In this document: one piece after another, positions 9,963 through 18,292 of the stretch
Layout of the letters: each line of letters starts with the position of its first letter
Numbering within the stretch: position 1 is the first letter of the stretch
Program-made: the position numbers and the translations under genes
DNA from: Novilysobacter selenitireducens
Lineage (GTDB): Bacteria; Pseudomonadota; Gammaproteobacteria; Xanthomonadales; Xanthomonadaceae
Direction: 5' to 3'
Assembly: GCF_020026895.1 (NCBI RefSeq)
Contig: NZ_JAINZW010000001.1
Coordinates: 372,001 to 436,000 of the forward strand
Length of the DNA: 64,000 nucleotides
The notes under the pieces: generated by a model
What the model saw: the letters and a program-made list of their open reading frames with translations, nothing else
Databases searched by the model: none
What the model was told of the DNA's origin: nothing

Positions 9963-12908
9963 GTGAACCCGAAGTCCGCCGCCAGCGAGGAGATGCCGCA
10001 CCACGACGTGCGTCCGGTGGATGCGCTGGTGATGGACCTGCTGGATGCGCGCAACGTAGACGCAATGGCCGAGGCGGTCATCCGCGGGCTGGACGGCACG
10101 GGCGACTACCGGCTGGTGTGTTCGTCGGACTGGCCGCGCGAGGCGACCTGCCACCCGGCGCTCAGCGAGCGCGATGATCCGGACGCACCTCTGGAGGCCG
10201 CCGAGTCGGTGCTGGCCGCGGTGCGCGCCGGGGCATCGCCCGCATGCGGCGGACGGGTGCTGTGCGACGACGGCGGCGCGGTGGCGGTGCTGCTGCCATG
10301 CACGCCCTCGCAGGCCGCGCGGCGGCCGCTGGCCTCGCCGCGGTGCGAACCCATGCTCGAGGCCGCCGGCAAGCGCCTGGCCGAACTGCTGACCGCGCGC
10401 CGGCTGCGCAGTTCGGTGCGCCAGCTGGCGCAGTCCGAGCGGCTGCAGCACGCGCTGTTCGCCATTGCCGACATGGCCGGTTCCGACCACGACATGCCGA
10501 CGATGCTGCGCGGCCTGCACGAGATCGTCGGCGGGCTGATGTACGCGGAGAACTTCTACATCGCGATGTTCGACGAGGACAGCGACAGCCTGCGCTTCCT
10601 GTACTTCGTCGACACCGTCGATGCCGACGGCCCGGACCTGGACACTCCGATGCCGATGGCCGAACTGATGTACGGCCGCACGTGGTACCTCATCCGCGAC
10701 GCCAAGCCGCTGATGGGTTCCACCGCGCAGCTGCGTCGGCAGGTGTCCGGGCCGCTGCACCAGCACGGCGCAGCCGACCTGGACTGGTTGGGCGTGCCGA
10801 TGATGCGCCACGGCCAGGTGCGCGGCGCCGTGGTCGTGCAGAGCTACGTCAGCGAAGGCTGCTACAGCGACGCCGACCGCGCGCTGCTGGGCTTCGTCGC
10901 CGACCACATCCTCACCGCGCTGGAGCGCAAGCGCGACCAGGAAGAGCTCGAGCGCCGCGTCGCCGAGCGCACGCGCCAGCTGGCCGAGGCCAACCGCGGC
11001 CTGCAGGAGCAGGTGCGCGAGCGCGAGCGTTCCGAGCAGGTCCAGACCAGCCTGTACCGCATCGCCGCGCTGGCCAACGTCGATGACGAGGCCGAGCGCT
11101 TCTACCGCCACATCCACCTCGCCGTCGGCGAACTGATCAATGCACAGAACTTCTTCATCGCGCTGCTCAGCGAGGACGGGCAGTGCCTGGAATTCCCGTA
11201 CTTCGTCGACGACAAGGACAGCGCGCGGCCACCGCGACCGCTGGGGCGGGGCCTGAGCGAGTACGTGATCCGCACCGGCAAGCCTGTCCTGCTCGACAGC
11301 GAGCGGGCGCGGAAGCTGATCGACGCCGGCGAGATCGAAGCCACGCCCGGCGTCGGCACGATCTCGCTGTACTGGCTGGGCGTGCCGCTGCTGGACAGCG
11401 AGCGCGTCATCGGCGTGATCGCGGTGCAGAGCTACAGCGAGGACCTCGCCTACGACGAGCGCGACGCCGAGCTGTTGCAGTTCGTGTCCTACCAGATCGC
11501 CAACTCGCTGCAGCGCCGCAACAGCGCCGAGGCGCTGCGCCGGCTCAACGCGGAGCTCGAACAGCGCGTGCAGGACCGCACCCGCGAGTTGCGCGAACAG
11601 ATCGCCGTCCGCGAGCAGGTCGAGGCCCAGCTCAAGCACCAGGTGATGCACGACCCGCTGACCGGGTTGCCCAACCGCCTGTACCTTCGCGACCGGCTGG
11701 AACGCGCGATCGCCGGCCTGCGCCGCAACCCGGATCGCCGCTACGCGCTGCTGTACCTGGACGTGGACCGCTTCAAGCTGTTCAACGACAGCCTCGGCCA
11801 CCTGGCCGGCGACGAGGTGTTGCGCGAGGTGTCCGCGCGCCTGGGCCAGTGCATCCGCGAGCCGGACGTGGTGGCGCGCCTGTCGGGCGACGAGTTCGCC
11901 GTGCTGCTGGAGGACGTGCCGGTGCCGAAGGTCGCCTGCAAGGTGGCCCAGCGCATCCAGGACGCGCTGTCCAGGCCGATGCACATCGCCGGACGCGAGC
12001 TGCAGACCTCGGCCAGCATCGGCATTGCCATCGGCGATGCGCGCTATGCCAGCACCGACGAGTTGCTGCACGACGCGGACGTGGCCCTGTACCGGGCCAA
12101 GAGCGCCGGCCGCCAGCGCTTCGTGCTGTTCGACGACAGCCTGCAGCAGCAGGCACTGGACGTGCTGGGCGTGGAACACGAGTTGCGCAATGCGCTGGCG
12201 CGGCACGAGTTCGAGCCGTATTTCCAGCCGCTGGTCGGGCTCGACGACGGTGCGGTGATCGGCTACGAGGCGCTCGTGCGCTGGCGGCATCCGACACGTG
12301 GCGTGCTGGCCCCGGGCGAGTTCCTGCCGGTGGCGGAGGACAGCGGCCTGCTGGAAGCCATCGACTGGTCGATGTACCGCATGGCCTGCCGGGCCGGCGC
12401 TGCGCTGGTGGGCGAGGGCCAGTTCATGACGCTCAACATCTCGCCGCGGCATTTCCAGGACCCGGAGTTCGACGTGCACCTGCTGGCGCTCGCGCGCGAG
12501 GCCGGCTTCGAGCCGGCGCGCCTGCGCATCGAGGTCACCGAGAGCACGCTGCTGGGCGACCCCGATGCCGTCGCCGCGATCCTGGAGCGCCTGCGCGAGG
12601 CGCACGTCGACGCGGCGCTGGACGATTTCGGCACCGGCTACTCGTCGCTGGGCTATGTGCAGCGCTTCCCGCTGAAGATGATCAAGATCGACCGCTCGTT
12701 CGTGGCACCGTTGGGCGACGGCATGTCGCAGCGCAGCTCGGCGATCGTCGCGGCGATCCTCGCGCTGGCGCAGTCGCTGGGGCTGGACGTGGTCGCCGAA
12801 GGGATCGAGACGGACGTGCAGCGGCGCGCGCTGCAGCAGATGGGCTGCGTGCACGGCCAGGGCTTCCTGTTCGGCCGGCCCGAACCCGCCTCGCACTGGC
12901 GCCACTGA
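9963..12908 (+). CDS. Soluble GAF-GAF-GGDEF-EAL cyclic-di-GMP signalling protein
   Basis: A 981-residue cytoplasmic protein with no transmembrane segment. Two related GAF domains (about residues 160-320 and 360-515) are each followed by a coiled-coil linker (ERRVAERTRQLAEAN; EQRVQDRTRELREQ). A GGDEF domain follows (about 560-715; signature is SGDEF at about 640, with DPLTGLPNR before it), then an EAL domain (about 725-975; YEALVRW, DDFGTGYSS, VVAEGIET). The GGDEF signature has Ser in the first position, so cyclase activity is uncertain. EAL metal and catalytic residues look intact, so phosphodiesterase activity is likely. The GTG start at 9963 is supported by an upstream AGGAG (about 10 nt away) and follows the tRNA. 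Confidence 0.92.
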   Translation: MNPKSAASEEMPHHDVRPVDALVMDLLDARNVDAMAEAVIRGLDGTGDYRLVCSSDWPREATCHPALSERDDPDAPLEAAESVLAAVRAGASPACGGRVLCDDGGAVAVLLPCTPSQAARRPLASPRCEPMLEAAGKRLAELLTARRLRSSVRQLAQSERLQHALFAIADMAGSDHDMPTMLRGLHEIVGGLMYAENFYIAMFDEDSDSLRFLYFVDTVDADGPDLDTPMPMAELMYGRTWYLIRDAKPLMGSTAQLRRQVSGPLHQHGAADLDWLGVPMMRHGQVRGAVVVQSYVSEGCYSDADRALLGFVADHILTALERKRDQEELERRVAERTRQLAEANRGLQEQVRERERSEQVQTSLYRIAALANVDDEAERFYRHIHLAVGELINAQNFFIALLSEDGQCLEFPYFVDDKDSARPPRPLGRGLSEYVIRTGKPVLLDSERARKLIDAGEIEATPGVGTISLYWLGVPLLDSERVIGVIAVQSYSEDLAYDERDAELLQFVSYQIANSLQRRNSAEALRRLNAELEQRVQDRTRELREQIAVREQVEAQLKHQVMHDPLTGLPNRLYLRDRLERAIAGLRRNPDRRYALLYLDVDRFKLFNDSLGHLAGDEVLREVSARLGQCIREPDVVARLSGDEFAVLLEDVPVPKVACKVAQRIQDALSRPMHIAGRELQTSASIGIAIGDARYASTDELLHDADVALYRAKSAGRQRFVLFDDSLQQQALDVLGVEHELRNALARHEFEPYFQPLVGLDDGAVIGYEALVRWRHPTRGVLAPGEFLPVAEDSGLLEAIDWSMYRMACRAGAALVGEGQFMTLNISPRHFQDPEFDVHLLALAREAGFEPARLRIEVTESTLLGDPDAVAAILERLREAHVDAALDDFGTGYSSLGYVQRFPLKMIKIDRSFVAPLGDGMSQRSSAIVAAILALAQSLGLDVVAEGIETDVQRRALQQMGCVHGQGFLFGRPEPASHWRH

Positions 12909-12936
12909 CGCGCTGGCCGCTACCGCCGCCCGCGGC

Positions 12937-12942
12937 GACAAT
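12937..12942 (+). promoter_or_regulatory. Putative -10 for a leaderless carboxylesterase mRNA
   Basis: GACAAT is separated by 6 nt (GGCGGC) from the ATG at 12949. This places the expected transcription start on the start codon. No Shine-Dalgarno sequence is present. Confidence 0.4.
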
Positions 12943-12948
12943 GGCGGC

Positions 12949-13626
12949 ATGACCGAACCTACCGACCTGCTCGAGACCGTCGAGCACGAGACCGCCGCCT
13001 CGCCGACCCACACCGTGCTGTGGCTGCACGGGCTGGGCGCGGACGGCAACGATTTCGCCCCGATCGTCCCGCAGCTGGTGCGCCCGCAATGGCCGGCGCT
13101 GCGGTTCGTGTTCCCGCATGCGCCCACGCGCGCGGTGACGATCAACAACGGCATGCGCATGCGCGCGTGGTACGACATCCTCGACATGAACCTCGCGCAG
13201 CGTGCCGACGAGGCCGGCGTGGACGCCTCGGTAGCGCAGGTCGAGGCCCTGATCGACCGCGAGGCCGCGCGCGGCGTGCCGGCCTCCAACATCGTGCTGG
13301 CCGGGTTCTCGCAGGGTGGCGCGATCGCGCTGGCCACCGCCGTGCGCCGCCGCGAGCCGCTGGCGGGCGTGGTCGCGCTGTCGACCTACCTGCCGATGCC
13401 GGGCCGGCTGGCCCGCGAGCGGACCGATGCGGCGGCGTCGCAGCCGGTATTCATGGCGCACGGCCAGTTCGACCCGGTGGTGCCGCATGCCGGCGGCCAG
13501 GCCAGCGCGGCGCTGCTGCGCGACTGGGGGTTCAAGGTCGACTGGCACGACTACCCGATGGCCCACCAGGTCTGCGGCGAGGAGATCGACGCGCTGGCCG
13601 CGTGGCTCGGGTCGCGCCTGGGCTGA
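12949..13626 (+). CDS. Carboxylesterase/phospholipase-type alpha/beta hydrolase
   Basis: A 225-residue cytosolic serine hydrolase of the Abhydrolase_2 family (Pseudomonas EstB-, YpfH- and acyl-protein thioesterase-like). The oxyanion motif LHGLGADG is at about residues 25-32. The nucleophile elbow is GFSQGGA (about 118-124), the acid sits in GQFDPVVP, and the histidine is in MAHQVC near the C-terminus. It hydrolyses short-chain esters in characterised relatives; the natural substrate is unknown. It lies between the GGDEF-EAL gene and the AlgR-type regulator, with its own likely promoter. Confidence 0.92.
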   Translation: MTEPTDLLETVEHETAASPTHTVLWLHGLGADGNDFAPIVPQLVRPQWPALRFVFPHAPTRAVTINNGMRMRAWYDILDMNLAQRADEAGVDASVAQVEALIDREAARGVPASNIVLAGFSQGGAIALATAVRRREPLAGVVALSTYLPMPGRLARERTDAAASQPVFMAHGQFDPVVPHAGGQASAALLRDWGFKVDWHDYPMAHQVCGEEIDALAAWLGSRLG

Positions 13627-13706
13627 CGGATCGCGACGGATCGCCTTTGGCCGCAACGTAGCGCTACTATCGTGGCGTGCAAGGCCATCCGGGGAGGGAA
13701 GGCGCC

Positions 13707-13772
13707 ATGTCACAGCACCGCAAAGACGGCCGCATCGCCGGCCACGGCAGCGCATCGTGGGCGCGGCGATGA
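13707..13772 (+). CDS. Possible 21-residue leader ORF coupled to the LytTR regulator gene
   Basis: ATG at 13707 has a strong GGGAGGGAAGG ribosome-binding site and encodes MSQHRKDGRIAGHGSASWARR, ending in a TGA that overlaps the regulator ATG (ATGA at 13769). The regulator has no good ribosome-binding site of its own, so translation may be coupled through this mini-ORF. In many gammaproteobacteria the sensor kinase gene algZ sits here; this could be a leader peptide or a vestige of such an upstream gene. A TACTAT -10-like box lies at 13665-13670. There is no homology evidence for a functional peptide. Confidence 0.45.
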   Translation: MSQHRKDGRIAGHGSASWARR

Positions 13773-14497
13773 GGGTCGTCATCGCCGACGACGAGCCGCT
13801 GGCACGCGAGCGCCTGCGCACCCTGCTGGCCGGGCAGCCCGGCATCGAGATCGTGGCCGAAGCCGTCGACGGTCACGACGCCCTGCACGCCTGCGCCGAA
13901 CACGACCCCGACCTGGTGCTGCTGGACATCGCCATGCCCGGCATCGACGGCCTGGAGGCGGCGCGCCACCTGGCGGCGTTCGAGCCGCGCCCGGCGGTGG
14001 TGTTCTGCACGGCCTATGACGCGCATGCGCTGTCGGCGTTCGAGGCCGAGGCGATCGACTACCTCGTCAAGCCGGTGCGCCCGGAGCGCCTGGCCGCGGC
14101 GCTGGAGCGCGTGCGCACCTTCGCCGCCGGCCGCGAGCGCAACGGCCATGGTGGAGGTGCCGAACTGCGCACCCACCTGTGCGCGCGCCTGCGCGGCAGC
14201 CTGCGGCTGATCCCGATCGACGAGGTGCATTACCTGCAGGCCGAGGAGAAGTACGTCGTCGTGCACCACGCCCGCGGCGAGGACCTGATCGAGGAATCGC
14301 TGAAGTCGCTGGAGGAGGAGTTCGGCGAGCGCTTCGTGCGCATCCACCGCAATTGCCTGGTCGCCCGGCACGAGATCGTCGAGCTGCGCCGTGCCCCGGA
14401 CGGCCACGTCCAGGCGGTGCTGCGCCACGGCAAGCAGCCGCTGGAAGTCAGCCGCCGCTGCGTGTCGGGCCTGCGCGAAACCCTGAAGCACCTGTAG
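13769..14497 (+). CDS. LytTR response regulator, AlgR-like
   Basis: A 242-residue DNA-binding response regulator. The receiver domain (about residues 1-115) begins MRVVIADDEPLARERL, with the phosphoacceptor Asp in DLVLLDIAMPG (about 54) and the conserved Lys in LVKPVRPERL. The C-terminal LytTR domain (about 140-240) has IDEVHYLQAEEKYVVVHH and RIHRNCLVAR. The order algR-hemC is conserved in Pseudomonas and xanthomonads, but the AlgZ sensor that usually precedes it is absent. The stop codon TAG is the TAG of a GTAGGAGCGG REP palindrome. The longer upstream frame is the shadow of the esterase gene. Confidence 0.9.
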   Translation: MRVVIADDEPLARERLRTLLAGQPGIEIVAEAVDGHDALHACAEHDPDLVLLDIAMPGIDGLEAARHLAAFEPRPAVVFCTAYDAHALSAFEAEAIDYLVKPVRPERLAAALERVRTFAAGRERNGHGGGAELRTHLCARLRGSLRLIPIDEVHYLQAEEKYVVVHHARGEDLIEESLKSLEEEFGERFVRIHRNCLVARHEIVELRRAPDGHVQAVLRHGKQPLEVSRRCVSGLRETLKHL

Positions 14498-14652
14498 GAG
14501 CGGCTTCAGCCGCGATCCGACTCCTGTAGGAGCGACGTAAGTCGCGACCCGCGCAACCCGACGAAGAACGGATCGCGACTTACGTCGCTCCTACATGGAC
14601 TCGGTGATCCGGCGATCCGTTACCGCAATCGCGGCTGAAGCCGCTCCTACAA
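14492..14652 (+). repeat. REP cluster between algR-like gene and hemC (A-B-B'-A')
   Basis: Four palindromic units form a nested mirror: GTAGGAGCGGCTTCAGCCGC (type A, 14494), GTAGGAGCGACGTAAGTCGC (type B), then inverted B (14572-14594) and inverted A (14628-14652). The whole could fold into a long imperfect hairpin. The first unit overlaps the regulator stop codon. Confidence 0.9.
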
Positions 14653-14696
14653 GGGCGGTATGCGAGATCGGCAAGCGCGGCCTCAGCCGCCCGCGC

Positions 14697-14702
14697 GATA
14701 AT
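14697..14702 (+). promoter_or_regulatory. Putative -10 for a leaderless hemC mRNA
   Basis: GATAAT is followed by 6 nt (GCTCGG) and the hemC ATG at 14709. No Shine-Dalgarno sequence is seen. This implies a transcript starting at the start codon. Confidence 0.45.
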
Positions 14703-14708
14703 GCTCGG

Positions 14709-15629
14709 ATGCAGACCCTCCGCATCGCCACCCGCAAGAGCCCGCTCGCCCTCTGGCAGAGCGAACACGTCGCCGACCGCCTGCGCGCCGCGCACCCCGG
14801 GCTGGAGGTCACGCTGGTCCCGCTGTCCACCCGCGGCGACGAGATCCTCGACCGCTCGCTGGCGGCGATCGGCGGCAAAGGGCTGTTCTTGAAGGAGCTG
14901 GAGATCGCGATGCTGCGCGGCGAGGCCGACTGCGCGGTGCACTCGCTCAAGGACGTGCCGATGGAGCTGGAGCCCGGCTTCGCGATGCCGGCGATCCTGC
15001 AGCGCGCCGACCACGCCGATGCCTTCGTCAGCAACGCCTTCGACGGCATCGACGCACTGCCCGAGCGTGCGTGTGTGGGCACGTCGTCGCTGCGTCGGCA
15101 GGCGCAGTTGCGCGCGCTGCGGCCGGACCTGGTGCTGCGCGACCTGCGCGGCAACGTCAACACGCGACTGGCGCGGCTGGATGCCGGCGAGTACGACGCC
15201 ATCGTGCTGGCCTGCGCGGGGCTCGAGCGGCTCGGCCTGGCGCCGCGGATCCGCGCGCGGCTGGATGCGCCGCAGTGGCTGCCGGCACCGGCGCAGGGGG
15301 CGATCGCGATCGAATGCCGCGACGATGCGCCTGCCGTCCATGCGCTGTGCGCCGCGCTCGACCACGCCGCCACGCGCACCTGCGTGGAGGCCGAGCGGGC
15401 GATGAACCGCGCGCTGCACGGCAGCTGCCACGTGCCGGTGGCGGCGTTCGCACACCGGCAGGACGAAGGCACGCTGCACCTGGTCGGCCAGGTCGGTTCG
15501 GCCGAAGACGGACGCCGCGTGCGCGCCGAGCGGGTGGGTCCGGCCGACGCGCCCGATGCGCTGGGGCAGGCCGTCGCCACGCGCCTGCTGGAGCAGGGCG
15601 CCGGCGCGTTCATCGCCCCGCACGCCTGA
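14709..15629 (+). CDS. hemC: Porphobilinogen deaminase (hydroxymethylbilane synthase)
   Basis: A 306-residue tetrapyrrole enzyme that polymerises four porphobilinogens to hydroxymethylbilane in the cytosol. It begins [14 protein letters not shown], has ALGKGLF-like [11 protein letters not shown] and [10 protein letters not shown], the arginine-rich substrate site [11 protein letters not shown], and the dipyrromethane cofactor cysteine in [12 protein letters not shown] (about residue 239). The ATG at 14709 is fixed by the universal N-terminal motif; earlier in-frame codons lie in REP sequence. hemD, commonly next to hemC, is not downstream here; the next gene is on the opposite strand. Confidence 0.97.
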   Translation: MQTLRIATRKSPLALWQSEHVADRLRAAHPGLEVTLVPLSTRGDEILDRSLAAIGGKGLFLKELEIAMLRGEADCAVHSLKDVPMELEPGFAMPAILQRADHADAFVSNAFDGIDALPERACVGTSSLRRQAQLRALRPDLVLRDLRGNVNTRLARLDAGEYDAIVLACAGLERLGLAPRIRARLDAPQWLPAPAQGAIAIECRDDAPAVHALCAALDHAATRTCVEAERAMNRALHGSCHVPVAAFAHRQDEGTLHLVGQVGSAEDGRRVRAERVGPADAPDALGQAVATRLLEQGAGAFIAPHA

Positions 15630-15642
15630 GGCCGCGTCGCGG

Positions 15643-16317
15643 CTAGAAGCGGCGGCGCAGTCCCATCCAGCTTTCGGCGGTCTCGATGCCGCTGGCGCCG
15701 TACTCGCGGTGGCGGATCACGTGGTCGGCTTCCAGCGTCCACTGCGGGGACAGCATCACGTCCACGCCCAGCGAGTGCTTGATGAACATGTCGCCCTGGC
15801 CGGTTTCCCACTGCACGCGCTGGTCCAGCACGGTGCGCTCGCCCAGGCGCTGGCCGAGGTTGAGTTCGCCACGGAAGACCGCGCCCGGGCGGCCGATGCC
15901 GTCGTCGTGCAGCGGCATCATCCGGTAGCCCGCACCTACCTGCACCGACATGCGGGTGTCGGGCGTCTGCAGCGCCTGCACGCCGACCCGGGTGCCTAGT
16001 CGGAAGTCGTTTGAATAACTGGCGTGGCTCTGGCGCACCGCCACCGGCGCGCTCAGGCCGATGTATCGCCGGCTGCCCGGCAGGTCGATCGCACGCTTGC
16101 GCGCAGGGCCCGTGCGTGGCTTCGCCGGCGGTGGCGACAGCGCAAGGCGCCACTCGGCATCCCCGCATCGCGTGGAAAAGCAGTGCAGCCGCATCCGCGC
16201 CGGGTCGGTGGCCACCGACATCAGCACGGGGTCGGCAATCACGGGGTCGCCGTGCGCCAGGGGCGGCAATGTCACGAACGGGCTGCCGAGCAGGGCCAGC
16301 CCCAGGGCGGCAAGCAT
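15643..16317 (-). CDS. Putative outer-membrane/periplasmic protein of unknown function
   Basis: A 224-residue protein with an N-terminal hydrophobic segment (MLAALGLALLGSPFVTL) likely to be a signal peptide. The C-terminal half has alternating amphipathic strands (MSVQVGAGYRMMPL, AVFRGELNLGQRLGE, WTLEADHVIRHREY) and ends in Phe (RRRF), as many outer-membrane barrels do. I do not recognise a named family. The gene converges on hemC with a 13-nt gap and is downstream of, and co-oriented with, the oxidoreductase operon, but has a candidate promoter of its own. Confidence 0.65.
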   Translation of the reverse strand: MLAALGLALLGSPFVTLPPLAHGDPVIADPVLMSVATDPARMRLHCFSTRCGDAEWRLALSPPPAKPRTGPARKRAIDLPGSRRYIGLSAPVAVRQSHASYSNDFRLGTRVGVQALQTPDTRMSVQVGAGYRMMPLHDDGIGRPGAVFRGELNLGQRLGERTVLDQRVQWETGQGDMFIKHSLGVDVMLSPQWTLEADHVIRHREYGASGIETAESWMGLRRRF

Positions 16318-16347
16318 CGCGCGGTCGGGGTGCGGGAAGACCGCGCC

Positions 16348-16377
16348 AGTATGCCAAGAAAACGGTTACATGCCCAA
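16348..16377 (-). promoter_or_regulatory. Candidate sigma-70 promoter for the minus-strand OM protein
   Basis: On the minus strand, TTGGGC (16377-16372) and CATACT (16353-16348) are separated by 18 nt, about 31 nt upstream of the start codon at 16317. The match is moderate and was judged by eye. Confidence 0.35.
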
Positions 16378-16403
16378 TGGGCGGGCTTTCTGGCCCGTCC
16401 GGA

Positions 16404-17363
16404 TCAGTAGTACAGGGTGACCAGGTGGCGGGCCTGCGCGAAGAACAGCCAGCGCTCGACCACCGCGCCCGCCAGCGCGCTCATCGCGGCGGCGGCGAGC
16501 ACCACCGGCGCCGCCGCGGGCAGCACGAGGGCGACCAGCCCCATCGCCAGCGGCAGGACGCCGAACAGCCACGTCGCGACCTGCCTCAACCGGGCGCCGT
16601 GGCGACGCGCCACCACGTAGCCCATTTCGCGCGTCAGGTAGTTGGCCTGGGTGTGCGGGCGTTCGAACACGCTGGCCGACCGGCCCGGCAGGCCGATGGC
16701 GTCGCCGCGGGTCTGCGCCAACGGCGAGGCATCGATTGCGCGCCAGTACGTCCGTTTCAGCGCCATGGCAGCGACGGCGGCCAGCGCGACCAGCGCCGCG
16801 GTGGCTCGGACGCCGGCCGGCGGCAGTGCCCCGGCGATGGCCACGCCGCCGGCGCCCAGCGCCGCGCCGGTCAGCAGCGCGAACACCAGGTAGCCCGGCA
16901 CGACCAGCCGATGACGCCACGCCGGGACCGGCGGCAGCGAGGCATAGATCATCGCCGTGCAGATGACGGTGAGCACCGCCCCGGCGATGGCCAGCACGGC
17001 CGCGACGGCGCCCGGCATGCCAAGGGCGATCCGGCCCGCGCCGGTGCCGTCCAGTGCGCCCGGCAGCAGCGCCACGCCCAGCCCAATGGCGGGCAGGTAG
17101 GTGAGCAGCGCCGCCAGCCCCTCGCGCGACAGCCACGACGTCCGCCACTGCGACACCGCCCGCCACGCGCGCAGCGGTTTGCCCAGGTGGCCGAGCGAGC
17201 TCAACAGGCCCACCGTCACCAGCGCGAGCGCCAGCAGCAGCAGCACGACCAGCACGCGCGCGGAGGCATCGCCCTGCAGCGCGAGCGCCGCCACCATCGC
17301 CAGCAGGCCGTAGCCGGCGCCCGACAGGGTGGTGAAGAAGATGACGGAGAAGGCGGGATGCAT
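16404..17363 (-). CDS. DmsC/SoeC-type membrane anchor subunit of a molybdo-oxidoreductase
   Basis: A 319-residue integral membrane protein with eight or more hydrophobic helices, DmsC family (PF04976). Typical blocks are LSSLGHLGKPLRAWRA (about residues 53-68), TSWLSREG (about 74-81), MIYASLPPVPAW and the C-terminal ERWLFFAQARHLV. It would anchor the soluble A and B subunits to the inner membrane and exchange electrons with quinone. It is the last gene of the operon, 124 nt after the B subunit. By analogy with Allochromatium SoeC it would pass sulfite electrons to quinone. A DMSO-reductase-like role is the alternative. Confidence 0.83.
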   Translation of the reverse strand: MHPAFSVIFFTTLSGAGYGLLAMVAALALQGDASARVLVVLLLLALALVTVGLLSSLGHLGKPLRAWRAVSQWRTSWLSREGLAALLTYLPAIGLGVALLPGALDGTGAGRIALGMPGAVAAVLAIAGAVLTVICTAMIYASLPPVPAWRHRLVVPGYLVFALLTGAALGAGGVAIAGALPPAGVRATAALVALAAVAAMALKRTYWRAIDASPLAQTRGDAIGLPGRSASVFERPHTQANYLTREMGYVVARRHGARLRQVATWLFGVLPLAMGLVALVLPAAAPVVLAAAAMSALAGAVVERWLFFAQARHLVTLYY

Positions 17364-17372
17364 GGGTGGTGT

Positions 17373-17399
17373 TAGGGGCTAGGGGCTGGGGGCTGGGGA
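17373..17399 (+). repeat. Short GGGGCT tandem repeat in the soeB-soeC gap
   Basis: Three to four imperfect copies of a GGGGCTA/GGGGCTG heptamer lie in the 124-nt gap between the B and C subunit genes, just upstream of the C-subunit start. It is a simple repeat prone to copy-number change. Any effect on expression of the C subunit is speculative. Confidence 0.6.
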
Positions 17400-17487
17400 A
17401 GGCGAAAGTGCGACGTCGGCGGACAGCTGCGCAGCGGACCGGATGTCGCCGGCCGAAGCGGGTCCCTGTCTTCAGCTGCCAAGTCCC

Positions 17488-18288
17488 TCACCGCGACAGC
17501 ACCCGGTCCAGCCAGCGCAGCACGGGCGGCAGCGCGGCGGTGTCGAGCGGCTCCTGCGCCGGTGCTTCCTGTGACGGGGCGGGCCCGGCGCGGCGCGGGC
17601 GCGGCGGCAGGTAGCGGTTGACCGGCGCGTAGCCCAGCTCCGGCATCAGCGCCACGCCGCCGCGTTCGGCCACCAGTTTCGACACCTTCGATTCCGGGTT
17701 GCCGAGGTCGCCGAAGTGCCGCGCGCGCGTCGGGCAGGCCTGCACGCACGCCGGCTGGCGCTCGGCCTCCGGCAGGTTCTCGTTGTAGATGCGGTCCACG
17801 CACAGGGTGCATTTCTTCATCACCCCCTCGACCGCGCCGTACTCGCGCGCGCCGTAGGGGCAGGCCCAGCTGCACAGCTTGCAGCCGATGCACTTGTCCT
17901 CGTCCACCAGCACGATGCCGTCCTCGGCGCGCTTGTAGCTGGCGCCGGTCGGGCACACGGTGACGCAGGCCGGCGTCTCGCAGTGCAGGCACGAGCGCGG
18001 GAAGTGCAGGGTCATCGCCGGCTGGGCCCCGTCGGCCGATGGAGCCGCACTGCAGCCGCCCGCGGCGGGTGGCGGTGCATCCGTCGCCTCCAGCTCATAG
18101 CTGTGCACCCGGTTGAACCACACCCCCGACGGCTCGGCCCCGTAGGGCTGCTCGTCGGTGAGCGGGCCGGCGATGCCGCCGGCATTCCATTCCTTGCAGC
18201 TGACCGCGCAGGCGTGGCAGCCCACGCAGGTGTCCAGGTCGATGACCAGGCCCAGCTTCTTCTTGGTTGGCGGCGGCAGGTCGGTCAT
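17488..18288 (-). CDS. Four-cluster ferredoxin subunit of a molybdo-oxidoreductase (DmsB/SoeB-like)
   Basis: A 266-residue electron-transfer subunit with four cysteine groups for [4Fe-4S] clusters: CVGCHACAVSCKEWN (about residues 16-30), CLHCETPACVTVCPTG, CIGCKLCSWACPYG with KKCTLC, and ACVQACPTRA. There is no signal peptide, consistent with a cytoplasmic complex. A Pro/Ala-rich tail (about 225-255) separates a final short helix. It starts only 4 nt after the permease stop. In CISM oxidoreductases this subunit carries electrons from the molybdenum subunit to the membrane anchor. Confidence 0.88.
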   Translation of the reverse strand: MTDLPPPTKKKLGLVIDLDTCVGCHACAVSCKEWNAGGIAGPLTDEQPYGAEPSGVWFNRVHSYELEATDAPPPAAGGCSAAPSADGAQPAMTLHFPRSCLHCETPACVTVCPTGASYKRAEDGIVLVDEDKCIGCKLCSWACPYGAREYGAVEGVMKKCTLCVDRIYNENLPEAERQPACVQACPTRARHFGDLGNPESKVSKLVAERGGVALMPELGYAPVNRYLPPRPRRAGPAPSQEAPAQEPLDTAALPPVLRWLDRVLSR

Positions 18289-18292
18289 GGGC

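Noticed and set aside
9846-13337. A 1163-codon open frame on the minus strand
   Set aside because: It is antisense to the GGDEF-EAL and esterase genes and has the Arg/His/Gln-rich composition of a high-GC shadow; it also runs through the tRNA gene.
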